Shown in pieces: positions 1 to 12,059 of a DNA stretch of 64,000 nt. The stretch is taken from contig JAYWVB010000009.1 of assembly GCA_039881045.1 (NCBI GenBank), positions 982,397 to 1,046,396 on the forward strand. The letters are read 5' to 3'. The notes under the pieces were generated by a model, which saw only the letters and a program-made list of their open reading frames with translations, had not been told where the DNA came from and ran no database searches. The stretch's first letter is position 1, and every line of letters starts with the position of its first letter. The translations under genes and the position numbers were made by a program. Source of the stretch: Chaetomium olivaceum (Eukaryota > Ascomycota > Sordariomycetes > Sordariales > Chaetomiaceae).

Positions 1-145
1 CTTTGTTCTGTTAAGTTCGGGTCCGATTTGACCGAGGAATATCGCATCAAGACAGCTCTGTGTACTTTGGGTGTATCGGTTTTTTTTGCCTAGCAGGAGG
101 CTGGTCGAACCAAGAGCACCATGCTACTTCCTCCACTTCCTCACC

Positions 146-307
146 CTAGCGCAGAATCCCCTTTTCCGCTCTCCACTCAGCATATCGTTCTTGGTATTCT
201 TGGTAAGCTTCCTCTAAAATATAGCGCCTCCATTGTTCCGCGGCCTCCACGCTAAGTACACCTTCTTGTTGTGCAGCTTCGATGAGCATTTCCCAATCGC
301 TAGGCAT
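146..307 (-). CDS. small hypothetical ORF, possibly a last exon
   Basis: A 53-residue reading frame beginning MPSDWEMLIEAAQQEG and ending in a charged, helix-prone stretch rich in Glu, Tyr and Arg (EEAYQEYQERYAEWR). The amino-acid make-up looks protein-like, but no family is recognised and there is an in-frame stop a short way upstream of the ATG. It could be a complete micro-protein, the 3' exon of a gene whose upstream exons lie at higher coordinates, or chance. No splice site upstream is convincing. Confidence 0.2.
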   Translation of the reverse strand: MPSDWEMLIEAAQQEGVLSVEAAEQWRRYILEEAYQEYQERYAEWRAEKGILR

Positions 308-1277
308 GTGTGCTTCATCCCGGACTGGGCAGTCTGACCGAATTCAATGGGCGGCGGGGCTCTCCCAACGGCAAATGGCTTCAAACCAGGCCAGTCCCTC
401 CGCATCTCGCTGTTCGTGACGGGGAGGGGGAGTGCCTGTTCCCGATTCCCATAGTCAATGTGATGCGGATTGAGAGAACCGGCGAGAACCGCGTGCGTCG
501 GACTGGCGTGGGGTGGATTTATCTTACAAGTTGGGTGAGCGCTGGACCTGAGTTCAAGATGATATATTTGGAGTAGCCAATATGTCGGGGGAAAAGGGGA
601 AGGGACTTGACTGCAAGGTCAGGGACACATCATCCAAGCCTAAGATCTCTTTTTTGTTGTCAGATATCTACTTAGTAGGTGCCGACTCTCCTGCGGGAAC
701 TCGGCTACGCAAGCTAACCTCCGAAAACATTTCACTCCCAGAGTCCGTCAGAAGCAGGAGAAGTGGCAGTCTCCTGCCGCGTTTAAGAAATTTCTGGGTT
801 GATGGGTCCGTGCAATGTGATACCTCCTCCTATTCAGAACGTATGGAAACCACCCTCCATGGCTGATATGTGTTAGTCAAGCCAACGGTTCTCAGACATT
901 ACCGCCGAGGAATGTCACACCATGCACACGGGCATCCGAGATTCGAGCAACCCACATGTGATAACTCATCCGCTGAATACCTGAATCTAGCTGAGAGCCT
1001 GCAGCAAGCCTTATCCCTGGTATTCCAATTGGCAGTTTCAACCATTAGCCCTTGGCCGTGGTCTCTTTGGCTCCTGTTCCGGTCTCTCTGTGCTCCCTTC
1101 ACCACCAGCCCCTGGGGGAAGCGCCTCTATCACCCCCTGAAAACAGTCAGTCAACCAAACGCCCACCCAGCCCTGCGCCACGGGTATTACCCCTTTCCCC
1201 GTTCCCATTTTCTGACCCGGTCTCCTGTTCATCCATCACCACTCTAGCTCCCGCCGCCCCTAAGAAACAAACAATGC
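308..1277. other. intergenic, nothing recognised
   Basis: No open frame here has recognisable protein character on either strand. The last 250 bases are C-rich and form the 3' flank of the TFIIIC-subunit gene, which ends at 1278 on the minus strand. Confidence 0.4.
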
Positions 1278-4200
1278 TCACTCCAAAACCAAAAACTCGC
1301 CCGCTACACCCCTCGCACCCTCCACATCCCCCAGCAGATAGCACAACGTCCTCACATTAAACGCGGCCTCCACCCTCAGGTCCTCACTCCCCATCCCACC
1401 ACCCTCCCCTTCCTCCCTATTTCCATCCTCATCTCCTCCCTCTCCATCCCCCGCCTCTGTCCCCCCCTCCGCCAAAACCTTCTTATAATACTCCACCGCC
1501 AGCGCCGCCAACCCGACCAACGAATACGCCCTCGCGATATTGAAATGCGCCTCCTGCCTCTCCGCCCCCCCGCCCTCTTCCCCTTCCCCTTCCCCTCCCC
1601 CCCAGCAGGATGCAACCGCAACCGATCATCATAATACCTGAACAAAAACGCAAACCCCTGAGTCAGTAGATACTGGCGATTTGTGGCCTGCCGCTTAAGC
1701 GCGTAGTGCACGTAGGCGAGCCCTGTGCTGAGATTGATGAGCGGGTTGGACGGGTCGAGGGAGGCGGCGCGCGCGAAGTAGAGAGAGCGCGTAGGTGTAC
1801 GAGGTGGTGGTGAAGAGGATGTGGCCGTATATGGTCAGCAGGGCGACGTCGAGCGCGATGTCCGGGTCGGTGCCGCCGGGTTTGGGGGGGCCGCTGGTGT
1901 TGATGTTGGTGGTGCTGGTGGGGTTGGTGTTTTCGCGCCGCATCACGATGTTATCCATGGTTTTGATCTGGCGGAGGATGAATTTCTGGGCTGGGCCGGA
2001 GGTATACCAGGATACGGGTGTCTGGCAGACCCGGCACATGGCCGAGAACATGCGGTAGGAGTCGGTGCCGGGCATGTAGTCGCGCATGAAGTAGCGGGCG
2101 ATGGCGACGCAGGTCTCTTCGTCGCCTGCGTAGACGGCGCACGAGGCCCAGGCGACGTGGATCAGAAAGGTCGACTCGGTTGTCGTCCAGACGATGGAAT
2201 CCCGCGCTGCGTGGCACACTACATAGGCTTCGCGGTGCTGGCCGGCGCGGACGAGGGTGAAGGCGTAGTTGAGGAAGATGTCGAGCCAGACGTCGAAGGA
2301 GATGCCCCGATGGTCCGAGGGGAACTTGACCGGGATCCTGATAACCTGCTCCTGGCCTTCGGCTGGCGCAAGGTTCTGCCGCAGTCGCTCTTCCATGGCA
2401 GCCAGCTTCATATTCCGTGCCGGCACCGCTGCCTGACCTTGCACGTTGGAAGCATACCCGAGAAACTTGATGTACTTCTCCCACGGGTAGAACTGCTTAT
2501 ACGATCGGAAGTCGTCAATAAGGTGCTTGGCGGCCTTCATCCAGTCTCCCTTCGCCTGCTCGTCCCCAGCCAAAGCATTATCCTGAACCTCGCGCAACCG
2601 CTGAAAGTTCTTGGCCGCCTCGGCCGTCATCTCGAGCTCCTGCTGCCTCCTCTTCTCGGCGTTGATCAGCCGCCTCGGGACATAGTTCGACTTCTTGTTC
2701 GGATCCCTGGGCTTGCGGGGTCGAGGTTTGCCCTCTCTCGGTTTCCGGGGCCCGTACGGGGCACGGCGCCGGCCGGTGCCATCGCCCCGTCTCGCCTCCA
2801 AGTTCATGGCCTCACGCACAAGCAAGAAAGCCTCCTCCCGGCCCTCCTGCATCTCCTCGCCCTCGTACATGTTGGCCAGCTGCACGCGCGCCTCGATGTG
2901 GTCCTCGTCCTCCTCGATCGCCGCGATGAAGCACTCTTCCGCCGCCGCTTTCTCGCCTCGCGCCATGTGATACCGGCCCTGGCAGACAGAGAAGTCGGCG
3001 TCCAGCGTGATCTCCCCCGTCGCCATGGCGATGTGCCGGTAGAGATCGAGGTAGCGAACCGCGTCCTCCGCCCTGCCGCGGTCGAGCAGCGTAACCGTGA
3101 TATCCTTGAGACAGTCGGGGAAGTCCATAAAATCCTCCTCCTTCGCCGGATCGAGCAGCTGCAGGTGCAGGTTCGCCTCGTACTCCAACCCCAACTTCCC
3201 GCGATAGACATACAGCTTCGCGCGCAAGTCGACGGGGAGTCCCTGGCCATAACTCTCCAGCGGAAACCGCGCGGGCTCAAACTCCGGCACCGCAACCCGC
3301 CTATCATCCGTGATATCCCACTCCCTATCATCATCGACCCACTGATCCCAGTACTTCTCGTCCCGCCTCCCCAACAACCACCTCGAGATCTCCTTCAACT
3401 CCTGCGCGCCCTCACGCCACTGCTCCAAAATGGTAAAAAACTCGAGATAGATCCTCAAATCACTCCACTCAAACCAGCCCTCCTCCGCCTCAAACCCGCC
3501 GCCCTCCCTCAAATGATCCACCAACCGCCTATACGCCGCGCGCGCGATATCCGCCCCCTTTCTCCGATCCTTGACATCCAGCGCGACATCCGCAATGTTG
3601 CGCACGGTGCGGATGTTCCAGGGCCGGTAGCTCAGCGCCTTCTGGTACTCGGCCAGCGCCTTGCTGGCGTTGCCCTGCATCATGATGACGTCGCGGCCGG
3701 TGCGCGCCGTGATGTTGGCGCGGTCCGTCTCCAGCGCCTGCGTGTAGCAGGCGTACGCGCGCTGCAGGACTTCGTCTTTGGCGGGGCTGCCGCCGGTGGT
3801 GGTGGTGGTGTCGTCATCATCGACGTCTTCCAGGCACTCGAGCGCGTATTCCGCCGTGGCGATCCATTGCGGGACGTCGCGGGGCGTGAGGTGGGCGGCG
3901 GAGATGCGGCACCAGATGGCCTGCTCGCGGTTGCCGAGGGTCTCGTGCACGGTGGAGAGCAGCATCCAGGCGTTGAAAACCTCGCTGTTGATGCGGATGA
4001 TCTCGGAGAGGTGGGCGACCGTCTTGTCGTAGTCCTTCTGCTGGAAGGCTTCGTTGGCGAGGGACATGCGGAACTGGATGTCTGGTGGGAGTTTGGCTGC
4101 TTTTCGGGGGCCGGTGGACTTGCGCGGCTTGGATTTCCGGCCGCCCTTGCCGCCGGTTTTTGAAGGTGGTGGTGGTTGGTACGGTATCCCGGACGCCTCG

Positions 4201-4451
4201 GCTCGCTGGCGGGCGACGAAGGCTTCTTGTTGGAGATCGAACCGCTCGACTTCGGCGCGCAGTTCGAGGGCGTCTGAGTCGGCTGAGATGTTGCTCGCCA
4301 CCTCGTCCTCGTCGTCATCCATCATGATTTCGGGCTCCGGCGGCCCCCCTGGGTACAGACTTGGGTCTACCATGTTGAGAGAAAACCTGGCTGCTGCTGT
4401 TTGTGATGGAGGCGCGGCGGCAACCGCCTCGTCGATATCCATGTTGTCCAT
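1278..4451 (-). CDS. transcription factor TFIIIC TPR subunit (Sfc4/Tfc4, tau131-like)
   Basis: Subunit of the RNA polymerase III assembly factor TFIIIC, which binds A-box promoters and recruits TFIIIB through its TPR array. The N-terminus is acidic (MMDDDEDEVASN), followed by a basic linker (GGRKSKPRKSTGPRKA) and then TPR units starting around FRMSLANEAFQQKDYDKTVA. More TPRs follow to the C-terminus, with a basic insert in the middle (KPREGKPRPRKPRDPNKKSN). The chosen start gives MDNMDIDEA; an in-frame ATG 28 codons upstream (4535) is possible. The frame breaks twice near the 3' end: near 1775-1790 in a CT/GA repeat, and near 1560-1605 at runs of seven C/G. The C-terminal TPR reading (QEAHFNIARAYSLVGLAALA) continues in the next frame each time, to a stop at 1278. 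In an expected-essential gene this looks like sequence error. Expected length is about 1,050 residues. Confidence 0.88.
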
Positions 4452-4535
4452 CTTTGGGTCGTTTCGAAGCTTTGCCGAGTCCCAAATCGTATGAAGGCTC
4501 CGGGAAGCACCGGTTGAATGAGCTGGGGCCTTCAA

Positions 4536-5531
4536 TGCTGACTAGAGACCGCGCCTCGGATTCAGCCAGCCCCCAATTCCCACGATATCGCCCCAATTTT
4601 GAGCGATGATATCGCTATCGGTCTTTGCAAAGTTGTGCTCGAATTCTTCAGTGACGCTTTCCGTTCTCAATGATCTGTTTTTGTTCAGCTGGGTGTAAAT
4701 TATCACTGTTGTCTCTCACGTGTGTTTTGAAAAGAAGCAATGTCAGGGGAAAACTGGATTGTGGTTTAGCAAGTTGTTAAATGTCTGGGAAGTGCATGTT
4801 TGAGAAGTGCTTGTGCTTCATTCACTTGTGGAGTTCCCATTGTTGAAGACAATAAATAGTAAGAGAACGTACAGTGCGACGATCAACTCGCACTCGGATA
4901 TTATTTGCTGTGCAGGTTTACGACAAAAATTGGAACTTCAGAGATTATGGAAATTGGTGATGTTAAAGTTCAGCAATAGGCAATCACAGCCGCCAATTTG
5001 CGTAGTTTCCAAGTCCCCTTGATGAACGCATAACATGTCGAAAGATCGCTGACGGCGTGCGAGTCCGGGACATGATCCAAGGACCAACATCCGAGCAACG
5101 TCTGAGCACAACCAAAACTTCGCGTATTGAGTTGCAAATGGTACAAGTAGAGCAGGAAAACCATCGTAAACTATCACTCCGTGCCAGGAGCAACACTATT
5201 ATCGCGTCACCTATTTCGCTCTCGCTCTCCCAAAACCGTGGTGGTTGCCCAAATCCGGCCCTCTGTACATGTACAACCTGCGAACCATCCCCTCAAATTG
5301 CGAAAAGCCGTGAGGAAACGCTAATATAGCTTGCTGAAGAGTTCATGAACCACCTTATTCACGCATTCATCCCCAACTCCGAGCATAAGCCTGTAGACTC
5401 GCAGCAAGAATATTCAGCAACGGATGCTCCATAGAAATGTGATAGCACCCGGTCCGCTTGGTTCCATATAACCTTTGATGTCCCAGAGCACTTTACCATA
5501 TTCTTTGTGCTGGGAATCGGGAAGAAGGCAC
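4536..5531. other. intergenic, promoter side of TFIIIC gene and 3' flank of vts1
   Basis: Relatively AT-rich sequence with no credible coding frame. It separates two minus-strand genes, so it should hold the promoter of the TFIIIC-subunit gene and the terminator of vts1. No clear motif was identified. Confidence 0.4.
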
Positions 5532-7475
5532 CTAGCCCAGCTTGCCATCGTTCCTGGCCTCTGCAAAGTGAGTTAGCATCTTCCCAATCTCATTCCTAAT
5601 TTACAGTTCAGGAAACCTACCCTTGACCTGCTCAAAGACCTTGAGCATCTTGCGTCTAGCACCCAGTGCATTAACGCCACGATCCTCTAGCTGCTTGTCA
5701 TCCAGCTCGATGAGATCCGTCCACTGCATATCCTTGAGATTGTCCGTGTACTTGTGCAGACGCAAGCTCCGCAGCCAGCTCGGGATGTCCTGCAGCAAGG
5801 TCGGGTCGGTGGGGTCCTCAGGGGGCTTCGACGTGCTCTCTCCGACCACGCGGAGAACGGCCACGCACCATGTCCGAATGATCCGAGTGGTAGCCTTCGT
5901 GGTGGCCGCCCAAACCCATCTGGAACGGACCGAGGTTCATTGGAGCCAGTCCATTGTTCATAAGCGAAGGTCCTCCATCATAGGCGCTGAGGAACCCATT
6001 ATTCTGTGGCGAAGTGAAGGACAGGGCGGGTCCGTAGTTTTGCATCGCAATGCCCGGTGAATTAGGCCGCGACCGATGAGCCGCAAAGCTCAGGTTCTGC
6101 GGCTGCTGCAGGGCCATCACCTGCTCCCGGCTCAGAGGCACCCATGCTCGCTAACCATATAGCGCCAGGCATGGAAGGAGCACCTGGCGACAGCGGGTTC
6201 TGGGGTTGGCCCGGCTCGTTGGAGCGGGCACGCCGATACTTGCGCACATCATCCAGCGCAAATCGGTTGTTGACTGTCGAGAGGGCGGCCAGCTTCATTG
6301 CCGTAGCATTGGCAACCATGTCAGCATTGTTCCCCTGCGGCTGGTTGAAGCTCGACACCATGGGCGTGTTGACCATCGAGGCCCAGTTGCCACTGGCGCC
6401 GTACGGAGACAGAAGAGGTAGGTCGGCAAGCTGCGGCTCTCCAGCCGTCAGTGTGGTCGACTGGATATTGGTGTTGCCCGAGATCTGCGGGCGAGGGGAT
6501 CGCAGGCCACCAGCTGACGGCGGAGGCTGCACAAACTGGCCCATCGGATGGCTGACCAGAAGAGGACTTGGGGCGATTCGGTCGTTAGGGCCCCACGGAG
6601 ACGCCGGGTTCTGCGCGTTGGGGTCATCCTTGGGCGCAGAGATGGTCGGCGCCACCAGAGAGTTCCGGTTATCCCATGCTATTTCTAGTCGAGGTGGGGG
6701 GATTGCCCGTCTGCTGGGTGAACTTGGCTTTCTCGGTTGCAATGGCCGCGGCGGCATCGGGAAACATGGCGTTAATGGTCGAGGGATCGAGGCCCGACTG
6801 GCGCTTCACGCTCGCACCGGCACTCGGCCGGGCCAGGGAGTTCCGGGCCGAGTCGACCGTCAGCTTGCTCATAGCATCGCTCAGACGGTTAGACATGGGA
6901 TCTGCATAACAGCTGCGTTAGCAATAATAGCATATTGAATGAACTTGGAGAGACCAACCCTTGTCAAAGTTGGCAGGCGAGAGCACACCCGACATCGGGT
7001 GGTTCTTGCCCATCTGCTGCAGGACCTGAATGAAGAAACGGATCTGGACCTGGGTGGTCTGCTGCAACAGTGCATAGAGAGCAGCGGTGCGCTCAGCCTC
7101 GCTCAGGACCCGGAACCACTGTTCAATAGCACTAAGTTCGTCCTTGAAATCCTGATCGAGGGTAGCGGCCGCCATCTCCTCCAGAGTGGTCTCATACTGA
7201 TCGATATCGGCAATCCACTGCTGAGCAAGCTTGTCCTGGGAGTCCAATTCGGAGTTGCCCTGACCCTGGCCCGCCTGTGGCTGGCCGTAGAAATCGGAAG
7301 ATGGTCGGATCCGGCCAGCGGCAGCCTGTCCAGTCAAGGCGGCCATATCCGCAGATGCACGGAGGGCGTGATTGTTTGCACCGATTGCACGGGAAGAAGG
7401 GGGTCGCAGCGATGAAACACTGGCAGCCTCGGGGGTGCTGTTACGGTTGCTCATGATGTTGGACATGTTGAGCAT
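5532..7475 (-). CDS. vts1: Vts1-like SAM-domain RNA-binding protein
   Basis: Smaug/Vts1 family post-transcriptional regulator: the C-terminal SAM domain binds stem-loop Smaug recognition elements and promotes mRNA deadenylation. Three exons: 7475-6959, 6901-5621 and 5560-5532. The introns (6902-6958 and 5561-5620) have good fungal signals, the second with a GCTAAC branch site. The N-terminal helical region (QQWIADIDQYETTLEEMAAA) matches the family. A long Pro/Ser/Asn-rich linker follows, and the SAM domain (DIPSWLRSLRLHKYTDNLK ... DRGVNALGARRKMLKVFEQV) is encoded at about 5621-5810. The last exon gives EARNDGKLG. Three apparent one-base insertions shift the frame near 6670, 6130 and 5835, summing to zero; family similarity continues through all three, so sequence error is the likely cause. 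Other candidate starts are Met codons 3 and 7 residues in. Confidence 0.88.
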
Positions 7476-9986
7476 AACCGTCGTGTGCGACCGAGTATTC
7501 GTGTGGGAGTGATCGAGTGGTTGGGTGTAAGGACTCTATAAACGAGGGTGGGAATGAATCAAAGCGTCGTTTCTGAAGATCAGCCAGTGCCAGGTGCCAG
7601 GAAAAGGTGAAACAAGGTTCGCGGCTATTCAATGTTAGCTTACGCTGGCTTTGGGAGGTTTCGTCATTTTCCAGGACCGATCTTCATGCCGTAGAGGGGT
7701 GGGGGTATGCGCGTCAGATACGTACCAAGGCAGAAGGTCGCTTGCTGTGCTTGGGCAAAGATGAACCACCGATAGTATTAGATTCGCCGAAGAGACTTTC
7801 GAAGTCGCTGCGGAGAGGAAAAGGCGCAAAGACTTTCGAACACTCCTGCAGTAACCCGCTGGCCTCAAAGGAGGATCGAAATTTCGCGATGAAGAAGGTC
7901 ACGAAAAGGCACGAGGTTCTGTTGAAAAAGCGAGGATCGAGTTAGTAAATCAGGCGCCAGGAAACCGAGTTGCAGTCGGGGCGCATGTTGAGGGAGAACT
8001 CAAAGGGCCGAGCAAAGAAAGGTTGTTGAGTAAGGTAGGTAACAAGCAAGCTGCCAAAAGATATGCTCGATGCTAACCGCTCATGTGCGTATGGAAAAAA
8101 AGGGAAGGGAAAAAAAGAAGACAAAGAGACTCTCAGGGTTTCGCGGGGTCTTTTCCCGAAGCGAGTCCAGCCCGCACCTTCACAAAATCCCAAGACGAGA
8201 CGACACACATCAGGCGACCAGGCGGGGAAAGCACAGGAGATAATAAAACGTACCCATTAAGAAAGCTCCAGAGTATTCAGAAATCCGCGCCGAAAGGAAG
8301 AGGTAGGAGGAGGAGGAGGATTAGCTAGCTCCGGCCTGAACCAGCAGAAGTTGACAGGTTCGCGGTGACGGAACGAACCAAAAAAAAAGAGAGGAGGATA
8401 GATGGAGGAGTTCGTCGAGACGGAGTCGAAGAACCGGAGAAGCTAGCAGGGGCTCGCAAGCTGGAAGCCAACCGACGAACGGAAGAAACGGAAGACGCAC
8501 GGAAGTACACGAAGAGTGGATCCCGGTGAGCCCCCGAGCTTGGGCACAGCCGGGCGCTGGGCGGCTGGGTCACCCGCTAACGTTAGCACCATCGCAAGCG
8601 CAGGAGCCAGCTCCACAGGGGTTGTTTCGCCTTTGGTTGCCTGAGGTTCCGTTCTAGAACCACAAACCCCGATAGGAACAGCTCGGCAAGAACAAAATAT
8701 GGAGGTCATTCCAGGCTGTGAATTAGCTCGTGAATCACTAACACAGTAATAAGACCCGTCGGGAATTTCGGGAGATGCTTCCAACCCCATAATTTCGGAG
8801 CAAAGACAAAAATGGGCACCGGACATTTCCCCGTTACCTATGCTTGTGCATGAACGTATTGCCCGGCTCTCGAGGCCGCCTTGACCCAGGCTCTGTGCAT
8901 AGAACGAACCCGAGCCTCAAACCCTTAACTGAACACCTTCCTCCGGCAGGCAGTTAGTTGTCTACGGAGTTCATTCCAAGATTACAGGTTACTCGTACGT
9001 ATTGAAAATAGGGGCTGTCAGCAACGGAGCCTCTCCCCACCATGTGCCGCCGCTGCTCGCAACGCTAGACATCAGATAGGTGGCACATGAAACGACCCGA
9101 CAATAAGGCTGAGTGATCTGAGCGAGTTTGTCACGAGGACACAAGCTACAATAGGCAACAAAACAAACTCGTACAGATTATCAGCTTACCCCAAGGCGCC
9201 GCGGCTGAGCGGCATAGACTTCTGTCACAGACCTGAAGCCCAAAAGCAACAGTGGCGTGGTCCATGTGTCATGCATCATCAGTCATAGTCAAGGCGGATA
9301 TCAGCTGCGAGTACCGGAAGTGTACCTTGTTATAAAACTGTATTTGCTAGATTCAAAAACAACCTGGAAGATTTTGGTTCCCTCCTCAAGGAGGTCCGGG
9401 AGCAGATACACAACTGCGCGGTGGGCGTATAAATGTAGCCTTGCTTTCATGCACCCCAAGTCTTTCGGGAGAAGATCATAGGTGTTTGGTAATAGAAAGG
9501 CTGGTCCGTCTCGGCACGATATAATCCTTCAGCAGATTGAGCATGGAGTAATTGGCTCAGAGCTGTACACACTAATGCCGTTCGTCGTCAAGACGCCCCC
9601 AGAGATGCCCGCAGGAACACAAGAGTCAAGGTCGATCATAAAAAAGGGAGAGGGTCGGGTTCACCGTGGTCAGCGCTCATCACACAATCAACATCACACA
9701 CCTTGTCGGCCTGGTTCGGTTTGGTGTCGTCCCAACCACGCCGTGCCCGCGATCGAGGAGAGGATAGCACACCCCGGCAGATCCGCCTCTGCGCGGAGGC
9801 CAATGCATTCCGTTTGGGTTTGATCGAAATGACGCCCTAGATAACACCTCGAAAAGCCGGCCCAGGGGGCGGTGGTGTAAAAAATATTTGTCACCGCCTT
9901 AGAATCCCTCCTTCGTAAGAGTCATGTCCGAAGATGTGTCCCCTCCCCCAACCGTTGCGCGCCGCTAGCAAAAAAGGAAAATGAGT
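7476..9986. other. long 5' region of vts1 and intergenic
   Basis: Upstream of vts1 (minus strand) there is a 2.5 kb stretch without a supported gene. Around 8090-8120 and 8290-8410 the plus strand is purine-rich, i.e. pyrimidine-rich on the vts1 sense strand, as is common in fungal promoters and 5' leaders. Frames in this region are short with no protein-like composition. A leader intron is possible but cannot be placed. Confidence 0.4.
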
Positions 9987-10381
9987 TTAGGCAGTCTCCC
10001 TCTTGCCCTCCTTGAACTCCTTCTGCAGGGTTTGTTAGCAAACAGCGGGTCTTGGGGTCCTTCATCAGGCGGTCGTGTAGGGGTTCGCGTACCAGAGCCT
10101 TCGCGGTGCCGTGGAGCGCATGCCTGTGGTTCCTGCGGAACTTGTTGGGGTCGGTGCCCTTTCAGCGAGGGGTACCTCTGGGTCTTGGGCTTCTTGATGC
10201 TGTTTGGTGCTCGGTTTAGCTTCCCGGTGCGTCGGCGCTGAGTCGGCTCTCGAGGGTGCGTACCCGTTCCGGTGCGCCTTGCGCGACTGGTTGTGCTGAG
10301 ACGAGTTCTTCTTAGACTCTAGTGAGTTGTCAGTATCAAGCAATAAAAAGCCGGCAATAGAGAGGGCGACATACTGGCCAT
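9987..10381 (-). CDS. rpl29: 60S ribosomal protein eL29
   Basis: Small basic protein of the large ribosomal subunit. The gene is cut into four short exons: 10381-10375 (7 bases, ATG GCC A), 10318-10264, 10199-10093 and 10022-9987. Introns are 10319-10374, 10200-10263 and 10023-10092, all GT...AG, the last with a CTAAC branch site. The spliced product reads MAKSK, then SSQHNQSRKAHRNG, IKKPKTQRYPSLKGTDP, FRRNHRHALHGTAKAL and KEFKEGKRETA: a near-textbook eL29 of about 67 residues. One extra base lies in the AAA of the CTGAAAGGGC segment (T run at about 10170-10172 on the plus strand) and shifts the frame within exon 3. For a ribosomal protein this is most simply a sequencing error. No single open frame displays the gene, so it is easy to miss. 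Confidence 0.9.
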
Positions 10382-10847
10382 TGTAGAGGATTTTGGCTCT
10401 GACTGAAGATGACTGAGTCTGAGAAGCTGGGGTGCAAGGTTCAACAAACTCAGAATGTCGCTTGCGCACAAAAGTGGGAGAAAGAAATTCGGGGCCCTAA
10501 TTTGGTGGCTGTGGCTGCTGCGGGGCTGAACCGTGGCGCAAGGGTATTGAATACACCAAGTATCGTAAATTACGCCAAATGGGGAAACGCAAACCAGAGC
10601 CTCGAAACAAACTCAGAGCAATCACAGCTTAGACCTGAGCAAAATCAGTTGTCAAAATGCTAATCTTAATATCCAAACCAGCCTAGAATCTATATGCGCT
10701 ATTCATATTCATATACAGAGGCAATTACCCCATTGCCTGCCAAGAAACACCAACAACACCGACAAGCCGACCGTATGTTATACAACAACAGTATTTCACG
10801 ACTTTTCCGAGACACTATGAGCCCGGCCGAAACATTCAGATGGCGGT
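10382..10847. other. promoter region of rpl29
   Basis: 466 bases between the eL29 start and the stop of the carrier gene, both on the minus strand. It should contain the strong ribosomal-protein promoter. No known box was confidently identified. Confidence 0.4.
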
Positions 10848-12059
10848 TTATTTCACAGTGACGGGAGCTACGAGCTTAGCCGCAGCGGCCAGATCGCCAG
10901 CCTTCCCGAGCCTCCGGGATCGCATGACCTGGAGATACCGGACGAACAAGATGAACATGAGTTCGACACTGCAACACGGACAACGTTAGTATTCCGTACC
11001 AGGCGCCAAATGCACGGTGCACGGTGCACGGTTTGCAAAACGTACCGCTCCTTCGTCATCATCAGGATGCCCTGCACCAGCAGTCCCTTGAGGATCTGCG
11101 GTCCAATGCCCTTGAACAGGCTCCTCGGGCCTTCGTTTGCGATGATGAACTGCATAACCTCGATGAAGCTCTTGAACGGCTTCCCCTGCCGCGCCGGGGG
11201 CGGCTTCGACTGCAGGCCAACCTTGGCCACGATCAGGGGCTGGGTGACGATGGTGGCGAGCGCCTTGGACATTGCGCCGAGGGCTCGGGGGCTATGTTAG
11301 CCTCCCAGGTAAACAATCACGATGGACTCTTAAACTTACCGAAAGCCTCTAAGGGCGACAGGTTCTTCTTCCCCGGGTACAGAACGTCCTTCAATCTCTC
11401 ATAGGCGCCATACGTGATGGACGGGTTGATCACCAGCACCAAGCTCGCCTTGAGCCCCCTCCACAGCCCGGAGACGCCATCCTCGCCCTCGACCACCTCG
11501 CGCGCCGTGTCGATGAAGCCCTTCCTCTCCCCCTTGCTCTGCGTTTGCTGCCGGGTTGTGATTACGGCGACCGGGATGGTGAAGAGCTGCGCGAGCGCAC
11601 CGGCCGCAGCACCGAGGGACAGCTCGACGACGGTGGATGGCTGGCCGGCCGCCTTGGCGTACTTGAGGTAGAGGGTGCGGACAATGGAGTACCAGTAGAA
11701 GTAGGCGAAGTTGGTTGAGGCGACGCCCAACAGCGAACCGCCCATGCCGGCATACAGGCCCGCGACACCCTCAGCCGAGGCGATCTTGGACACGGCGTCC
11801 CAGGTACCTTTGTAGTGCACCTCGTCGGATTTTTCGTCGGTCTTTTCGGCGTCGGTCGGCTTTACTTGAACCTGGAGCTTCGTCTTGATGCTGGATTGCC
11901 ATGGTGGTTAGTCATTGCACGCAACATGCGCCGAGGAGTGGTGTGGTAGACGTACAGATCGAGAGGATAGACGAGCGCATTCGCAAAGACGGCGCCCGCG
12001 GCACCTGCCGTCGCTTTACCCCATGGCCCAATTGGGGCGGGCTTCGACTGCACGGCCAT
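10848..12059 (-). CDS. peroxisomal adenine nucleotide transporter (PMP47/Ant1-type mitochondrial carrier family)
   Basis: Six-helix solute carrier predicted to exchange ATP/AMP across the peroxisomal membrane for fatty-acid activation. Four exons (12059-11956, 11890-11340, 11283-11046, 10968-10848) give an intact 337-residue protein. The three carrier repeats are visible: YPLDLIKTK across the first splice (PxDxxK motif), FTIPVAVITTRQQT in repeat two, and VTQPLIVAKVGLQS in repeat three. IPVAVITTRQQ is typical of the peroxisomal PMP47 branch. Introns of 65, 56 and 77 bases have regular borders. It is one of the few multi-exon genes here with no frame problem. A related mitochondrial carrier of other specificity is the main alternative. 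Confidence 0.88.

Noticed and set aside
1821..4163. 780-codon open frame antisense to the TFIIIC subunit gene
   Set aside because: It lies over a conserved coding region in GC-rich DNA. Its translation is rich in Gly/Val/Arg/Leu with no family character, so it is a codon-bias shadow.
5532..7475. Programmed frameshifting in vts1
   Set aside because: Three offsets with no shared slippery site, and similar offsets in unrelated genes; sequence error explains all.
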